Shown in pieces: positions 32,589 to 46,494 of a stretch of DNA of 64,000 bases. The notes beneath the pieces were generated by a model. That model saw nothing but the letters and a program-made list of their open reading frames with translations. It was not told where the DNA came from and searched no databases. This DNA comes from Trametes villosa (Eukaryota > Basidiomycota > Agaricomycetes > Polyporales > Polyporaceae), in the NCBI GenBank assembly GCA_002964805.2, contig PUDQ02000089.1, positions 434,001 to 498,000 on the forward strand. Direction: 5' to 3'. A program made the position numbers and the translations under genes. Numbering within the stretch: the first letter of the stretch is position 1; every line of letters starts with the position of its first letter.

Positions 32589-34643
32589 ATGCCTTTCTAC
32601 ACGCCCTCCACCGCCTACGTCTACACCTACGACGCGGCCACCGGCGCGCTCGCGGCCGAGCTCATGCGCGTCCCCGGCGGCCGCTTCACCTCCACCCCGA
32701 CCGCCCCCTCCGACCGCGTGCTGCCGACCCTCGGGAAGGACACGCAGGGGCTCGTGGACGAGGTCCTCATCGGGCGCGGCGAGGCCGTCTACTTCGTCGA
32801 GCGCAAGGCGGGCGAGAAGGAGAACGCGAACGGGAACGAGAGCGAGAGGGACGGGGAGGGGCGGTCGCGCGCGGTGCGGCGGGCGATGCGGGAGGTGCGG
32901 GAGGTTGAGCTGATGGCGCGCAAGCTGGAGGCGGAGATGATGGCGGAGGCGGGCGAGCTGGGCGGGGCGGCGGGGAAGCAGGCTGCTTCCGGCATCGACG
33001 ACGACGACGACGACAGCGACGACGACGACGACGACTACGAGGACGACGACGACGACGAGAGCTTGTGGGGTGGGGACGACGACAGCGAGGACGAGTGCGA
33101 GGACGAGTGCGTGGTGGTGGCCGAGCGAGTGGCGGAGTGCGCGGTGGTCGAGCTGGTGGCGGAACTGGGCGAGGGCATGGGCAAGGACGAGAAGGAGAGA
33201 GACTGGGAGGTCGCGATCTTCGGCGGGAACGAGGACGCGGCCGACCACATGGACGTCGACGACGCGAAGGACATCGAGGAAGACACCGAGGACACCGAGG
33301 GCATCGAGGCCGTGGCCAAGGAGGAGGAGGAGCGCGTGGACGAGGACGACAAGGAGGCCCCGACGGCGGAGACCGACGTGGAGCAATGGACGAGGCCAGA
33401 GGACTGGGAGTTCCCGATTTTCCCGAGCACGGAGTTCAACCAATTCGCATACGGCTTTGGAGCGAGCGTGCCGACGAGGACCGTGGAGGAGAGGATCCAG
33501 GAGGCCGACGCGAGGACCCAGGAGGCCGACGTGAGGATTATCCAGGAGGCCGACGCGAGGATTCCTATGGTGGCCGACGCGAGGATTACCCAGGAGGCCG
33601 ACGCGAGGACCAGGACCAGAGCCGAGGACGTGGACCGTAGAGCCGAGGATACCGTGGACCCCAGTGCCGACTCCAGGACCGGGACCAGGACCAGGGCCGA
33701 GGATACCATGGACCGCAGTGCCGACTCCAGGACCAGAGCCGACCCCAGGAGCAGCGCCGACCCCAGGACCGGAGCCGACGTGGACAGGACCAACTTGGAC
33801 AGGGCCGACGTGGACAGAGCCGACACGAGGACCAGGCCTACAGTGCCATTGCGGACGACAAAGGCCCCGAGAATGGCCGCCGCACTGAGGATGACTGCGC
33901 CTGCGCCGAGGATTACCTCGGTTCAGGTTCACAATGTTCGGGCAATTGCCGGGGGCGTACAGGATGCTTGCAGGGGGCTGAAGCGCAAGGCCGACGAGGA
34001 CGTGGACGCGATCGTGGACGAGGAGGCGAAGCAGGTACCGGAGGTTCGGGAGGCACTCGCGAGGACGAAGACGCTGGCGGGGCTCAAGTTCAAGAAGATG
34101 AAGACGGGGCACGCGATTGTGGCGGCGGTGAAGACGGCGGTGGCGGCGATCGGGACGGGGATGACGAGCAGGACTCGAATGGCCGAGGCGGGCGCGAAGG
34201 CGACGACGGCGACGACGGCGACGGTGGCGAAAATGGGCGCGATACTGGACGGGAAGGTGGATGGGAAGGCGACGGCGAAGGCGAAGGCTGGCGAGCAGCA
34301 AACGCGACCGCGCGCGATCCTCAAGACGGGGAAGGCGATTCGGTGGTTCCTCGACAGCGCCAAGAAGGTCGATCCTCGCTCGCCCGACTCGCACGACGCC
34401 GCGGGGCGCAAGCGCAAGGCCGACGACAAGGAGGACGGCGAGCTTTCCGACTCCGAGGACGACGTGCGGCACGCGAAGCGCTCCAGGACGACGCAAGCTA
34501 CGAGGGCTCCCGCCTACAGCGACCGCGGGGCCCAGCGCCGATGGGACGACGGGCGACGGGCGCAGGCGACGCGGAAGACGACGGCGACGACGACGGCGAC
34601 GGTGGCCCAGCGCAGGCCGCAGATGGGGCAGTTCGGGCGTTGA
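32589..34643 (+). CDS. Repeat-rich acidic/basic low-complexity protein, arm 1 copy
   Basis: Single-exon 684-residue frame, not recognised as any named family. The N-terminal 80 residues (MPFYTPSTAYVYTYDAATGALAAELM..., LVDEVLIGRGEAVYFVERKAGEKE) look globular and are the best candidates for a folded domain. A charged helix, a poly-Asp/Glu tract (about residues 138-170) and FPIFPSTEFNQFAYGFGASVPTRTVEERI follow. A run of 7-8 residue units of type QEADARI(T), then SADSRTRTRAED-type units, fills residues 300-420. The C-terminal part is basic with KRKADDKEDGELSDSEDD, a likely nuclear localisation signal. A paralogue in arm 2 is conserved across the non-repeat regions, which supports real coding. Confidence 0.65.
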   Translation: MPFYTPSTAYVYTYDAATGALAAELMRVPGGRFTSTPTAPSDRVLPTLGKDTQGLVDEVLIGRGEAVYFVERKAGEKENANGNESERDGEGRSRAVRRAMREVREVELMARKLEAEMMAEAGELGGAAGKQAASGIDDDDDDSDDDDDDYEDDDDDESLWGGDDDSEDECEDECVVVAERVAECAVVELVAELGEGMGKDEKERDWEVAIFGGNEDAADHMDVDDAKDIEEDTEDTEGIEAVAKEEEERVDEDDKEAPTAETDVEQWTRPEDWEFPIFPSTEFNQFAYGFGASVPTRTVEERIQEADARTQEADVRIIQEADARIPMVADARITQEADARTRTRAEDVDRRAEDTVDPSADSRTGTRTRAEDTMDRSADSRTRADPRSSADPRTGADVDRTNLDRADVDRADTRTRPTVPLRTTKAPRMAAALRMTAPAPRITSVQVHNVRAIAGGVQDACRGLKRKADEDVDAIVDEEAKQVPEVREALARTKTLAGLKFKKMKTGHAIVAAVKTAVAAIGTGMTSRTRMAEAGAKATTATTATVAKMGAILDGKVDGKATAKAKAGEQQTRPRAILKTGKAIRWFLDSAKKVDPRSPDSHDAAGRKRKADDKEDGELSDSEDDVRHAKRSRTTQATRAPAYSDRGAQRRWDDGRRAQATRKTTATTTATVAQRRPQMGQFGR
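33490..33840 (+). repeat. Intragenic coding repeats in the arm 1 low-complexity gene
   Basis: Near-tandem GAGGCCGACGCGAGGA-type units (about 21-24 bp) encode QEADARx; then GCCGACTCCAGGACC and GCCGACCCCAGGA units encode ADSRT/ADPRS. About five QEAD units here against eight in the arm 2 copy. Confidence 0.75.
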
Positions 34644-34841
34644 GCGGTTCATGTTGTCTGCATGTGTGTAGTCGGCGCGGCGTGGACGCTAGGCTCGGTT
34701 CTCGGCTGTTCTCAGATAGTTGTAGTACATAGGCCTCAGGCTCTGCGTCTGGATGTGGCTCGGACTAGATAGCGGTTGCTTCCTTGACCTTTCCCTTCTT
34801 CCCCCACAGCTGCCCCACTCCGACGAGCTACACGCTCAGAC

Positions 34842-35500
34842 ATGGTGAGTCTCATCCTGCTGCTGCGCCCTCATTCGCAGCTGATCATCCTTTGTAGACT
34901 CGAGACTCGACGACGATGAAGGATGCGAGAACGCAGCCAGAAGGGCATCGGCCCTTACCAGGTATGTCCATCGCCTGCGCTGGGCACGCCCTGGTCAGCT
35001 CGCTAACTCTTGCTCCTAGGACCGCCGACGGACGAACGCGCGCGCTGCGACCGCGACCGCTGGACGCCCGTGCATGAGTGTCTCGGGAAGGTAAGCAAGC
35101 GTCCTACGTGCGATATGACGCCCGCTAACGATAATCGCCTATCCGCAGATCGACTCGCCCACTCGTCGGGCTCGCTCGAGCACGAAGGAAACGGGAAGGG
35201 GTTCATCTCCGGGCTGGATGGGTTCAGGTGAGCACTAGTCACACTCTGCAGCCCTCTGACGCATGCACTGACAGCCATGCTATGCGCAGGATGGGAGGAT
35301 GTTCCGCTGGGAACTGGGTTCTGCCGCTCTCGCGCACGCGCATTCGACCGATGTCGTGGTGCTCAGTCTCACTCTTGCTACGCCTGGCTTGTACACTTCA
35401 CCTCATGCCACGCCCATCACGCCGCCGCATATATGTCGTCTCACGCTCTTGCCGTCATCCGCAATGTCATCGCCCACTCTTCGCTCTGTCTTTGACTGTA
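34842..35500 (+). pseudogene. Small multi-exon gene skeleton, arm 1 copy (degenerate)
   Basis: A series of splice-like boundaries is shared with arm 2: CAGACATG|GTGAGT, then CTTTGTAG|ACTCGAGAC, TTACCAG|GTATGT, CTCCTAG|GACCGCC, GGGAAG|GTAAGC, CCGCAG|ATCGAC, TTCAG|GTGAGC and GCGCAG|GATGGG. One splicing gives MTRDSTTMKDARTQPEGHRPLPG..., with CDRDRWTPVHECLGK. In arm 2 the last exon can read a hydrophobic helix, but here the same frame is TDVVVLSLTLATPGLY, with prolines and no clean membrane span. Function unknown. Called degenerate by comparison; the true reading frame is uncertain in both copies. Confidence 0.35.
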
Positions 35501-35757
35501 TCCGAGTCGGCCGCTTCAACGGTTGCGTGTGCATACTACCCACCATCGGCTAGATCTTGGGATATCGAACTGGGCACTCAGCGACGCTGAACCCGAACTC
35601 GACCCTTCAGAGGCCATACCAAGAGTATCCATTATGATTGCGAGCCGACCAATAAGTATCGCGACTACCCTTCCGGTTGGTACCGTACCACCACTATCCT
35701 ACAAGCGTACAGAAGATAATACGACACAACTGAAAGTCCATAGCATACTCCAGATAC

Positions 35758-38700
35758 TCACAGCGTCTCTGCGAGAACATCACACTGCCGAGTCAAGAAT
35801 GTCACTCTGGGCCGATCTTCCTCGTACGTCAATCCCTTGCCCTGTAGATCAAGATGGCGGTCGTACGGCCCCTCGCTCAGCGCGCCGCTCGCGTCGTAAA
35901 CGTACCACGAGTGGAATCCCCACGCCTTTCGCAGCGCTTTCGTCATGATCACCTCGGCAGCGCACCACGCGCGCGAGTAGTAGGTCTCGTCGTCGGGGTC
36001 AACCAAGCTAATGACGGCGTTGCACTGCATGAGACTCAGGGGGAGAGCATTTACGCCTGCTGTGGGCGACTCCTGATCGATGCACGCATAGTCCTGGAAG
36101 CGTTCGGTGAGCACAAAACAAGCGTTACATACAAGCGAAGACTTACCACCCAGATTCCAAGTGTCTCGGGTTTCACGGGCGGGTCGGCCGCCTTCAGGAA
36201 AGCGTCGATTGCTCCGAGCATGCGTCCATACTGGCTATGGTGCTCATCATCCGGCAGCGGGGTACCCGCCCTCTTGTGGTTCCAGACGTACGAGAGGAAA
36301 AGGACGAAGTCGATTTCGCCGCCTCCTCTTGCATCTCGCTGATACCTCCGTGTCTGGCCCTCGCCCGAGCGCGGGATCCTGCCACACTGCTTGAACACAC
36401 CATAGGGCACGTACTTGAACCCATCGAACACCTCTCGCTTCGCGCTAGCATACGTGTCCCGCAGGCGCCCCAGAGCGTCGCGGCCTTTGTGCTCGAGAAG
36501 GCCCGGTCGCAGCGTCTCTTGCCACAGCGCGCGCGTATCCTTCCTGATAACCGCCTCCTTGCGACGACGCTCGATCTGGTCTGCGGGAAGGGTAGACGCT
36601 TCGAGGCCATTGATGATGAGACGTTTCCATTCGCCGTCGCCGCTGGAGATGGCATAGTCTAGTGCGTTGTTTCCCTGTGCGTCGACAACGTCGAAGTCTG
36701 CCAGCTTGTCGATGTATGCGCGTAGTTCCTGCGAGGAATGTGCGAAAAGCTCCACGATGGACGTGCGTGTCTTCTCTTGTCCCAACACCTGCAGGGCCTG
36801 GCCATGGAAGAAGCGACATAGGGCTAGGACCTTCAAATCCTTCGTCTCGCGAGTGACTTGAGCGATGGCGGACCGGTCCTTCGATCCCTGGGTACACTCG
36901 AAGGAGTCTCGGATCGCTTTGACGGCCCTGCTCGCGCTCCCGCGTTCAGCGTGGCACAGCGACAGCCAGGCAAGCCAGGCGGCTTCCCAGGCACTGAGTG
37001 TCTTCCGGTCGATGGACTGGGTTCCGTTGCCGTTCTTCACCGCTCGCACGCGCGCGACCGCATCCTGCAGCTGCTCGATCGCCTTGTCCAGCGTCTTCTC
37101 GCTCTTCGACTCGACCCGCCAGCGCTGGTGGTTGACGATCCCGAGATTTGCTAGCGTACGGGCTATACCGCGCTTCCAGTGCAGCTCCTTCGCCAGAGTG
37201 TACTCCACTTCGAATTCGCGACGTGCATCGTTTAGCCGCTGTAGGTGACGATAGATGCTCCCTAACCTGTGGTGGATTTCGGCCCGGAGCAAAGCGCTGC
37301 TGGGCCAACCTGATACGGGATCCAGGGGCAACTCCTCGACCTTCGGCTTCTCGGGCTCCAGACCTACGATCTCCTCGGCGTCATGGAGGAGGCGTTGCAA
37401 GAAGGACAGCGCGTCGTCGTACCGCCCGAAACGTTGGGCGATGTTCTGTACTTCGGCGAGTGCCTGGGGGAGGTAGTGTGGCTCTTTGGCGAGCGCGCTC
37501 GTTCGCGAGCTGCAGAGCTTGATGGCGTCCTCGACGGCGCCCATGGCGAGGTCCCAGTGGCCCCGGCCTGCGTACTGGCGGGCCTCGTCCATGAGGAAAT
37601 CGAAGCGGCGCAGAGCGTCGGCGAGCAACGCGAGGTCCATCGTCTTGACGCCTTTCGTGACGCGCTCTGTCGTGAACGTCTCGCCGTTAAGAGGTCCGAT
37701 CACCCCCGCATGCGTGACGAAGCCGTAGCTGGCGTCGAAGAAGAAAAGAGTCGCATGGACCTCCTCGGGGGCGACCTCCGTCTGGTGGTACGCCTCGGCA
37801 GGGATGACATACGACATGTCCCGTGTATGGGTTTCAATGTGCGTCTCCCGACACTCGGCGGGGTCGTCCTTCTCGAAGATCGTCGAGGAGGCCTGGTTCG
37901 TGACGTACTGCGCAGTAGGGTTGTCCTTGGCGTCCCCGCGCCATTCGAGGGAGTAGTACGCACAGTTCGCTCGCGCCATCTCCGGGCTCCCCTTGTCAAG
38001 GCGCTCGATCGTATACGAATGGTCGACGCCCTTGCCCCCCAGCACCCAGCTCCGCGTCCACGGCTGGTGCGAATGCACCGTGATGTCCGGATTCCCGCGG
38101 TTCCCGTCCGAGCGCCATATGTGGAAGCGGACGAGCTCCGAGATGTCCTGGTTGTGCACGCGCGAGAAGAGCGGGACGGCGACGAAGCCCTGTGCGCTGC
38201 GATTCGGCATCATGTCGAGCCCGCCGCGCGTGAGCCCGGCGTGCACGAGCCCCCACATCAGCGAGATCGCGGAGGACGGCGTCGGGCTCGGCGCGGACGC
38301 CGACGCGCTGCGGCTGAGGTGGCGCAGGAGCGCGATGCCGAGCACGATGTTCGCCGCGCTCCAGCTCTGCGCGTCCGCCTGGAGGGCGGCGAGGTCTGCG
38401 CGCCACTCGGCGAGCGTGTGCGTGCCCGTAGGATTTGCGTCGGTGATGTGGCCCTCGATCCACGCGCGGATGGGCTCTTCCTTGCGCCGCGCGGCCTCCC
38501 GCTTCGCGGCTGCTGCGCTCTTCTTCCTCTCGGTCTCCGCGATGAGCTCCTGCTCCTTCGCCGCGCGCTGGTCTTCGCGTGTGTTCTCCGGGACTGGCTG
38601 GACCTCGAAGGTCTCCTCCTCGAGCACCACCACTCCGTCCTCCGGCTGCATCGTCACCTTCGGCTTCCAGTTCGCCGCGGCGCTAAACCCATCGAGGACG

Positions 38701-38792
38701 TACAGCAGCCTTCCGGCCGCGAAGTTGTATCCGCTTCCGTCATCGTGGGGTCGCTCGATACGCCTGGGGGCAGGATCTGTGTGATTGTTCAT
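35758..38792 (-). CDS. Cupin-like / TPR-like / ankyrin-like / TIR-like multidomain protein
   Basis: Exons 38792-36147 and 36093-35758 (53-nt intron, phase 0) give 993 residues. Regions by eye: coiled charged segment 70-106; beta-rich cupin-like block about 220-375 with HSH at 240-242, H336 in IPAEAYHQTEV, then HATLFFFDASYG; TPR-like helix pairs about 390-690 (GHWDLAMGAVEDAIKLC, RYDDALSFLQRLL, HRLGSIYRHLQRLNDARREFEVEYTLAKEL); an ankyrin-like unit DVVDAQGNNALDYAISSGDGEW at 701-722; and a C-terminal TIR-like domain 827-950: DFVLFLSYVWN, LGIWVDYACIDQESP, ALPLSLMQCNAVISLVD, YYSRAWCAAEV. E929 in WCAAE sits where TIR NADases have their catalytic Glu. The role as an intracellular sensor is inference; the exons and motifs are visible. 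Confidence 0.7.
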
Positions 38793-39708
38793 TGTGGTCT
38801 GCGGGGAAGAGAGGGGGAGGGGAGAGAAGGTGGACAGGATATGCGGCGACCGCAGGCGGTGTCGCTCGTATATATACGGTTTGCCTTCTCGGGGTATGTG
38901 GCCCTCATTGTTGCCGCCTGCAGATGAGTGGCACGTTCCACACGTCGGATCTAGCTATCTATTGCGGGGAAGGCAGTCAGTAAATCGCACCGAGGTGCCG
39001 ATTCAAATTGTCAATACTCGTTATTGCGGTTGGTCGGACGGGCGCGCCGCTGGAGTCGGCGGTAGCACTCTTTTTGCTCGGAGGGCACAGGGCGGCGCGT
39101 TTCGGAATTTCAAGCCCAGGCAAGGCGCTGCAGGTGCACCACACACCCAGTGAGAATGAGCACCCAGAACTTGGAGCAGCATGATAGCAGTATGTGGTTG
39201 AGTACAGCTTGTGATTGCGAGTGCCAGTAAGGGTCCCAGTATGGAAGGCGGTGCAGCGCGCGCGCGTAGCAAGTACTGGCTGTCGCGGCAACAGCGCCGT
39301 GCTCGCCAGATGAAGCAAGCTCGACGCAGCACAGGAGGGGCAACAGCATCGCGGTTGCCAGATAAAATAGGCTCCAATGCGGCGGCGGTGCGGACGCGCA
39401 CGCGCGCTACGTGTGGCAACGGAATACGCCCAAGCGCGGGCAATAAGATAGACAAAAGAAGGCGAACGGTCCTATAGAGTACACGCTACAAACTGTGCGG
39501 AAGGAACCTGCGAAGCGATCCGGGCCCGGGGAGAATGATGAGGATGAGGATGGCGGTGGGGGTGGCGATGATGGGGCGCATAGCAGAGCACAACTACGGG
39601 CGCGGATGCGGAGGAGGAGGGGGAAGGAGTGGCTATATACGTGTGCGAGCGAGGAGAAAGTCCATAGGCAGTGTGCAAGCAACGAATCGCGGCCTGCGGG
39701 CGCCAGGG
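38793..39708. other. Intergenic, 5' of the TIR-like gene
   Basis: No convincing gene. Several overlapping frames on both strands have biased composition only. The promoter of the TIR-like gene is presumably in 38793-38900 (TATATATACGG at 38870-38880). Confidence 0.45.
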
Positions 39709-41734
39709 CTATGTGAGCAGCACTAGTTGCGCGCCGCTGAGGGAGGAGATCACGTCTAGGTGGCCCATCGACCGGTATGCCTTCATCGGGGATATCGACG
39801 TTGGCGATGGTCGTGGGGGTGTGCCGACCCATCCGCGGATTTCCGAGCTCGAGATGAGGTCGTACTCTAGACAGCGACTCCGATTGGCCGCGGGGGCGTA
39901 TGTGGTAGTGCCGGAGGACGCGCTGGTCGTCGTTGTCGTCGGCGTGCCAAGGAAGACCCGGAACTTCTCTGTCGACGCCGAAGCGTCGTCGCTGTCCGCG
40001 CCCTGGTATCCACTGATCCGGATCGCGCCGCTGTCCGCCCCGTCGTTCACGCTCCGGTAGTCCTGCGACTGCGTGCCGCGGAGCGTGAGCACGTCCGCCT
40101 GCGCGAACATCGTGCTGACGTCGAACGTGCCCTGATACCGCGAGTCGACGCTGAGGCGGGTGTCGCCCAGGTTGTTCACCGCGCGCATGTTAACGATCGC
40201 AGGTGCTGAGGCCGCGTCGTGCATCAGCGAGACCGTCAGCGGCGCATTGAACGTCTCCGCATGGGTCAGGAAGTGCGGGCCCGGCATGTCCGCCATCGCG
40301 GGGGGCACGAACATCGTGACCGTGGCATTGAGCACACTAAGCCACTGTCAGCACGGAACAGATACGTAAGGCGCGGAAGCACTCACTGGTTCCCCGTAGT
40401 AAGATGCATATACGTGGGCTTCCCGGACGTACCGTTATTGAATAGGCGGATATCTGCGTTGATGGGCCTAGCACAGAAGTGAGCGGACGATCATCCCAGC
40501 ACAACAATGGCGACGTACGCGGATACCGTCTCTAACGATAGTGAGGAATCCACCGTGAATTGCCCACGGATTTCTGCTGAAGACGCCTTCACGACGGCTT
40601 CTGATGCTTGTATTGACTAAGGCATGGTTTAGCAAGTGAGCGGATGTCGGATCACGGATCCCACGCACCTCAATGGCAACTCCGGACTTTGCACCGCCCA
40701 GAATCACGCTCCCAAAGGTCACGTAGGGGTCCATTTGCTGATACAGATGCTCGAAGTTTGGTAGATGGCAGAGGAGTTGGGGGATGAGGCGTGTACTTCG
40801 AGCGCCATTATTACGGGGTAGGAGGAGGGTGATATTGAAGTTTAACGAGTCGGTCTGGGTCATGTTCGCGGGGGTCTGTACAAGCTGAATGAGAATGACG
40901 GGCAGTTGATGGAGAAGATAACACTCACGAAGAGGTATACACCGCCGCCCTGACCCGTCTGCATCAGACACACGTTCGTAGCGTTTCGTAGCTGAGGTGA
41001 TGTGTGGTGCATCGTCACGCGGACCGTCGCATCGGACGCAGACGCGTCGTCGTTCAGGCCAACGATGAGCTGGCCGGAGAAGTGGTCAAGGTAGGTTCCG
41101 TTGCCGGAATAGGTGATGTTGGTGTTGAGGAAGACAGAGCCGTTCACGGGCACATGATACTGGAGTCTTCGTCGGAACGTTGTGAGGTTCGATACACCGC
41201 AGAAAACGGAAGCAGCACTCACTCTGACCGGTACGACGAGGGGCCTTCCTGAACATCTTGTGAACTCCATGCGTTACATGACCTGGCGGATGCTAGACGC
41301 AAAGGCGCGTCGCCTAACGTCACGGACGAGGGCGGTAGCTGGTCTGCCGCTGCCCATGGCTGTTGATACGGACTGGCCTTCGAGTATGTTCTTCGTTTGA
41401 GTTTCTGCACAGAGGTGAGCGGGTCCATCGCAGATCACAGAGTGGGGACGGCGCGTACGAAGACGAGGAGTGGGACGCCGATGGCAACAGAAACCACAAA
41501 ATACACCACGAGTGCGTACAGGGTACACTTCCTGTATCTCCGCCTGCGGTTTCGCTTCTTCTGTATTTCGGGAAAGGAGTGGACGGTCGGCTTGAGCTGG
41601 GCCTGGGAGGCCTCGTAGTCAGGAAGCGAAGGGGTCGGGGTGTGCGCCCGCGCTACGGGCGGAAGAGAGGGGCCAGCGCGGAGCTTGTCAGACTGTAGAT
41701 CCTCGTGCTTGTCGATACCATCGAGCAGGATCAT
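39709..41734 (-). CDS. Type II membrane protein with beta-rich extracellular region (DUF7330-like)
   Basis: Exon 1 (41734 to about 41446) encodes a polar cytosolic segment (PSLPDYEASQAQLKP), a basic stop-transfer flank (KKRNRRRRYRKC) and one membrane helix (TLYALVVYFVVSVAIGVPLLVF). Later exons read VNGSVFLNTNITYSGNGTYLDHFSGQLIVGLNDDASASDATVRVTMHH, TDSLNFNITLLLP, and SRYQGTFDVSTMFAQADVLTLRGTQSQDY, rich in beta strands and N-glycosylation sequons. Last exon ends at 39709. The order (PDYEASQ, Arg/Lys cluster, single TM, NxT-rich beta repeats) resembles agaricomycete proteins annotated DUF7330; that naming is from memory and tentative. Full splicing was not resolved. Confidence 0.6.
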
Positions 41735-43421
41735 GGCCGAGAGGACTACGAACGCAGTGGCATGGGAGGGGACGACGAGAGGATGGCGGACGGAAGTAAG
41801 TGTTGTCTCACGCCAACTCCCCCGACCTCCCGCCGTGGCCGCTTTCGGCAGTGCCCGAACCGGCGCAAATCGTCCAAGTCACGCTTTCCCTCTCCATCCC
41901 TCTGCTCTCACACCCTTCCGCTCCCCTCCTCTCCCGGTTCCTACGCTGAACTCCAGAAGGTCTCATCTCCGCTTACGCATGGGCGACACGCCTCTGTATG
42001 CTGCCCTGCTCTCGCTCTCGGCAAAACTCTCTCTCGTGGAGCAACTCGGTGACCTCAGCAGGGCCTCTCCGTTTCCTTGCCGTGGCACGGCTCGTGCGGC
42101 AGACTGACCGCCGACGTTGATTGAACATCAATGCGGACCGCCCGCGGGCACGCGGGGCGGGCTTATCGACTGTTGACGTAGAGGTCCAGGGGAGGGCACT
42201 GTTGCTGCTTCTTTGCAGTGGGCATGTGTTCACGTATATGCGAGCGTCATGGCGTAAGTCCGTACTAGCACCACGAATGGAGTAGTGTGTTGCAGAACTT
42301 CCTCCGCACGCCCAGGCGGACTATAGCATATTGAACGGCCGAGACGCAATTCCACGCTGGAGCCGAGCTCTGCTACGTACGAAGGGTCGCTACCGATGAC
42401 TGTTCCCGCTTCAGCCCGGAGTCAAGCGGCAGACGTGTATGGTAGATTTCAATGCATTGTATTCCAGCTTCAAACAGCCGTTACGATACGCCCAAAGCAA
42501 GGCCGAGAGCAACCGAACACAAGGTTTTCCCTGGAAACTATGTCTACACCTAGCACAATGACCGGACGGAGGTAATCCACTCACGAGCACTTCCAACCTG
42601 CCAGACCCCCTGCCACCCAAATCTGCGTTGCGCGTATAGTTCGATAGACAACCAGCCAAAAGGGGAGTGATAGCGGAGGGAGATGTGAGCGCCAAAGGTC
42701 CAAAGCTAGGTGGGGGCAGCTGAAAGGCGTTTCCACAGGGAATGCCACGGCCATCGCAATCCAGCAATCGTTGGAGGCACCGGATAGAATACATCAGTCA
42801 GCAGAAACAGCGCAAGCCCAATGAGAACGGAGGTAAAGCGTCGAGGGAGCGGAAGTAGAGCCCCAGCGGCATGTGCCAGTTGTCAGACCGAGCTTGAATT
42901 CCAGATACCTGCACATGCCGCAGGTTGAATTCCAGATTCCGTGGGCACAGACGGCGGAGAGGCCGACGTCGATGGTGATGGAGTACAGCCAAGAGGAGCG
43001 TCGGGGTCCAATGAGCAGCAGAACATATCCAGCGCCGGCGGGCATCCTGAGCGCCTTTGCATCCCGTCGCCCGCGATTGGCCTCCGCCGTCGCTTGCCCG
43101 CTAATCCCACCGCTTCGTCTTGCTGCTGGACGTGTCGCCGACACAGGCCTGGCGGTCATGCATCAGCCCCAGTGGGCAGCCGTCGCGGGCGGTGGGAGGA
43201 GGAGCACGGCGGATGACAACGCACAAATTTCCGGGGGCAAGTCAGAGCCCGTCGATTGCGTGATCTCCTCCTCACTCTTCCTCATCCTATAAAATCAGCG
43301 AGCTCGACATCGGGATGGACACACAGCTCACCGCGGTATCTCCTCTCATCGTCCCCGGACGCATCTCATCTAGCGCACTCGTCTTCCTTGCTTTTCCTCG
43401 TCCTCGACGTTCTCTTGAAAG
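41735..43421. other. Gene-poor region upstream of ATP sulfurylase
   Basis: Unresolved frames on the minus strand at 42411-43159 include hydrophobic pieces (GYVLLLIGPRRSSWLYSITIDVGLSAVCAHG), but no consistent splice model. A 13-nt direct repeat TTGAATTCCAGAT occurs twice about 33 bp apart near 42893-42940. The ATP sulfurylase promoter should lie in 43200-43421. Confidence 0.4.

Positions 43422-46494
<3,073 letters not shown>

Larger units (their letters stand above)
31985..35515. repeat. Inverted segmental duplication, arm 1
   Basis: This segment matches 49310-52880 in reverse orientation. Shared content in order: last exon of an epoxide hydrolase, its 3' flank with a TATTCAGTATGTGTG-like core, a CCCGCGGCCCACATCCCAATCAGTCATCCG block, the repeat-protein gene, then the splice-site skeleton of a small gene. 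Coding parts look near-identical apart from repeat copy number; non-coding parts differ by scattered substitutions and small indels. Exact identity was not computed. Confidence 0.88.

Noticed and set aside
32559..34652. A 697-residue open frame antisense to the arm 1 repeat protein (and a 526-residue one opposite arm 2)
   Set aside because: The antisense frames arise from GC-rich repeat codons and yield Arg/His/Pro/Leu-biased sequence without any domain. The sense frame keeps conserved non-repeat blocks and an NLS.
39473..39726. Plus- and minus-strand short frames rich in Met/Arg or His/Pro
   Set aside because: They derive from GGAGGA/GATGAG-type simple sequence, with no coding support.
42893..42940. 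Direct repeat TTGAATTCCAGAT
   Set aside because: Only two short copies; too little to call a regulatory or mobile feature.
42411..43159. Possible membrane protein gene on the minus strand
   Set aside because: Hydrophobic pieces occur in different frames and I could not build a consistent exon model, so it is left as an unresolved region.
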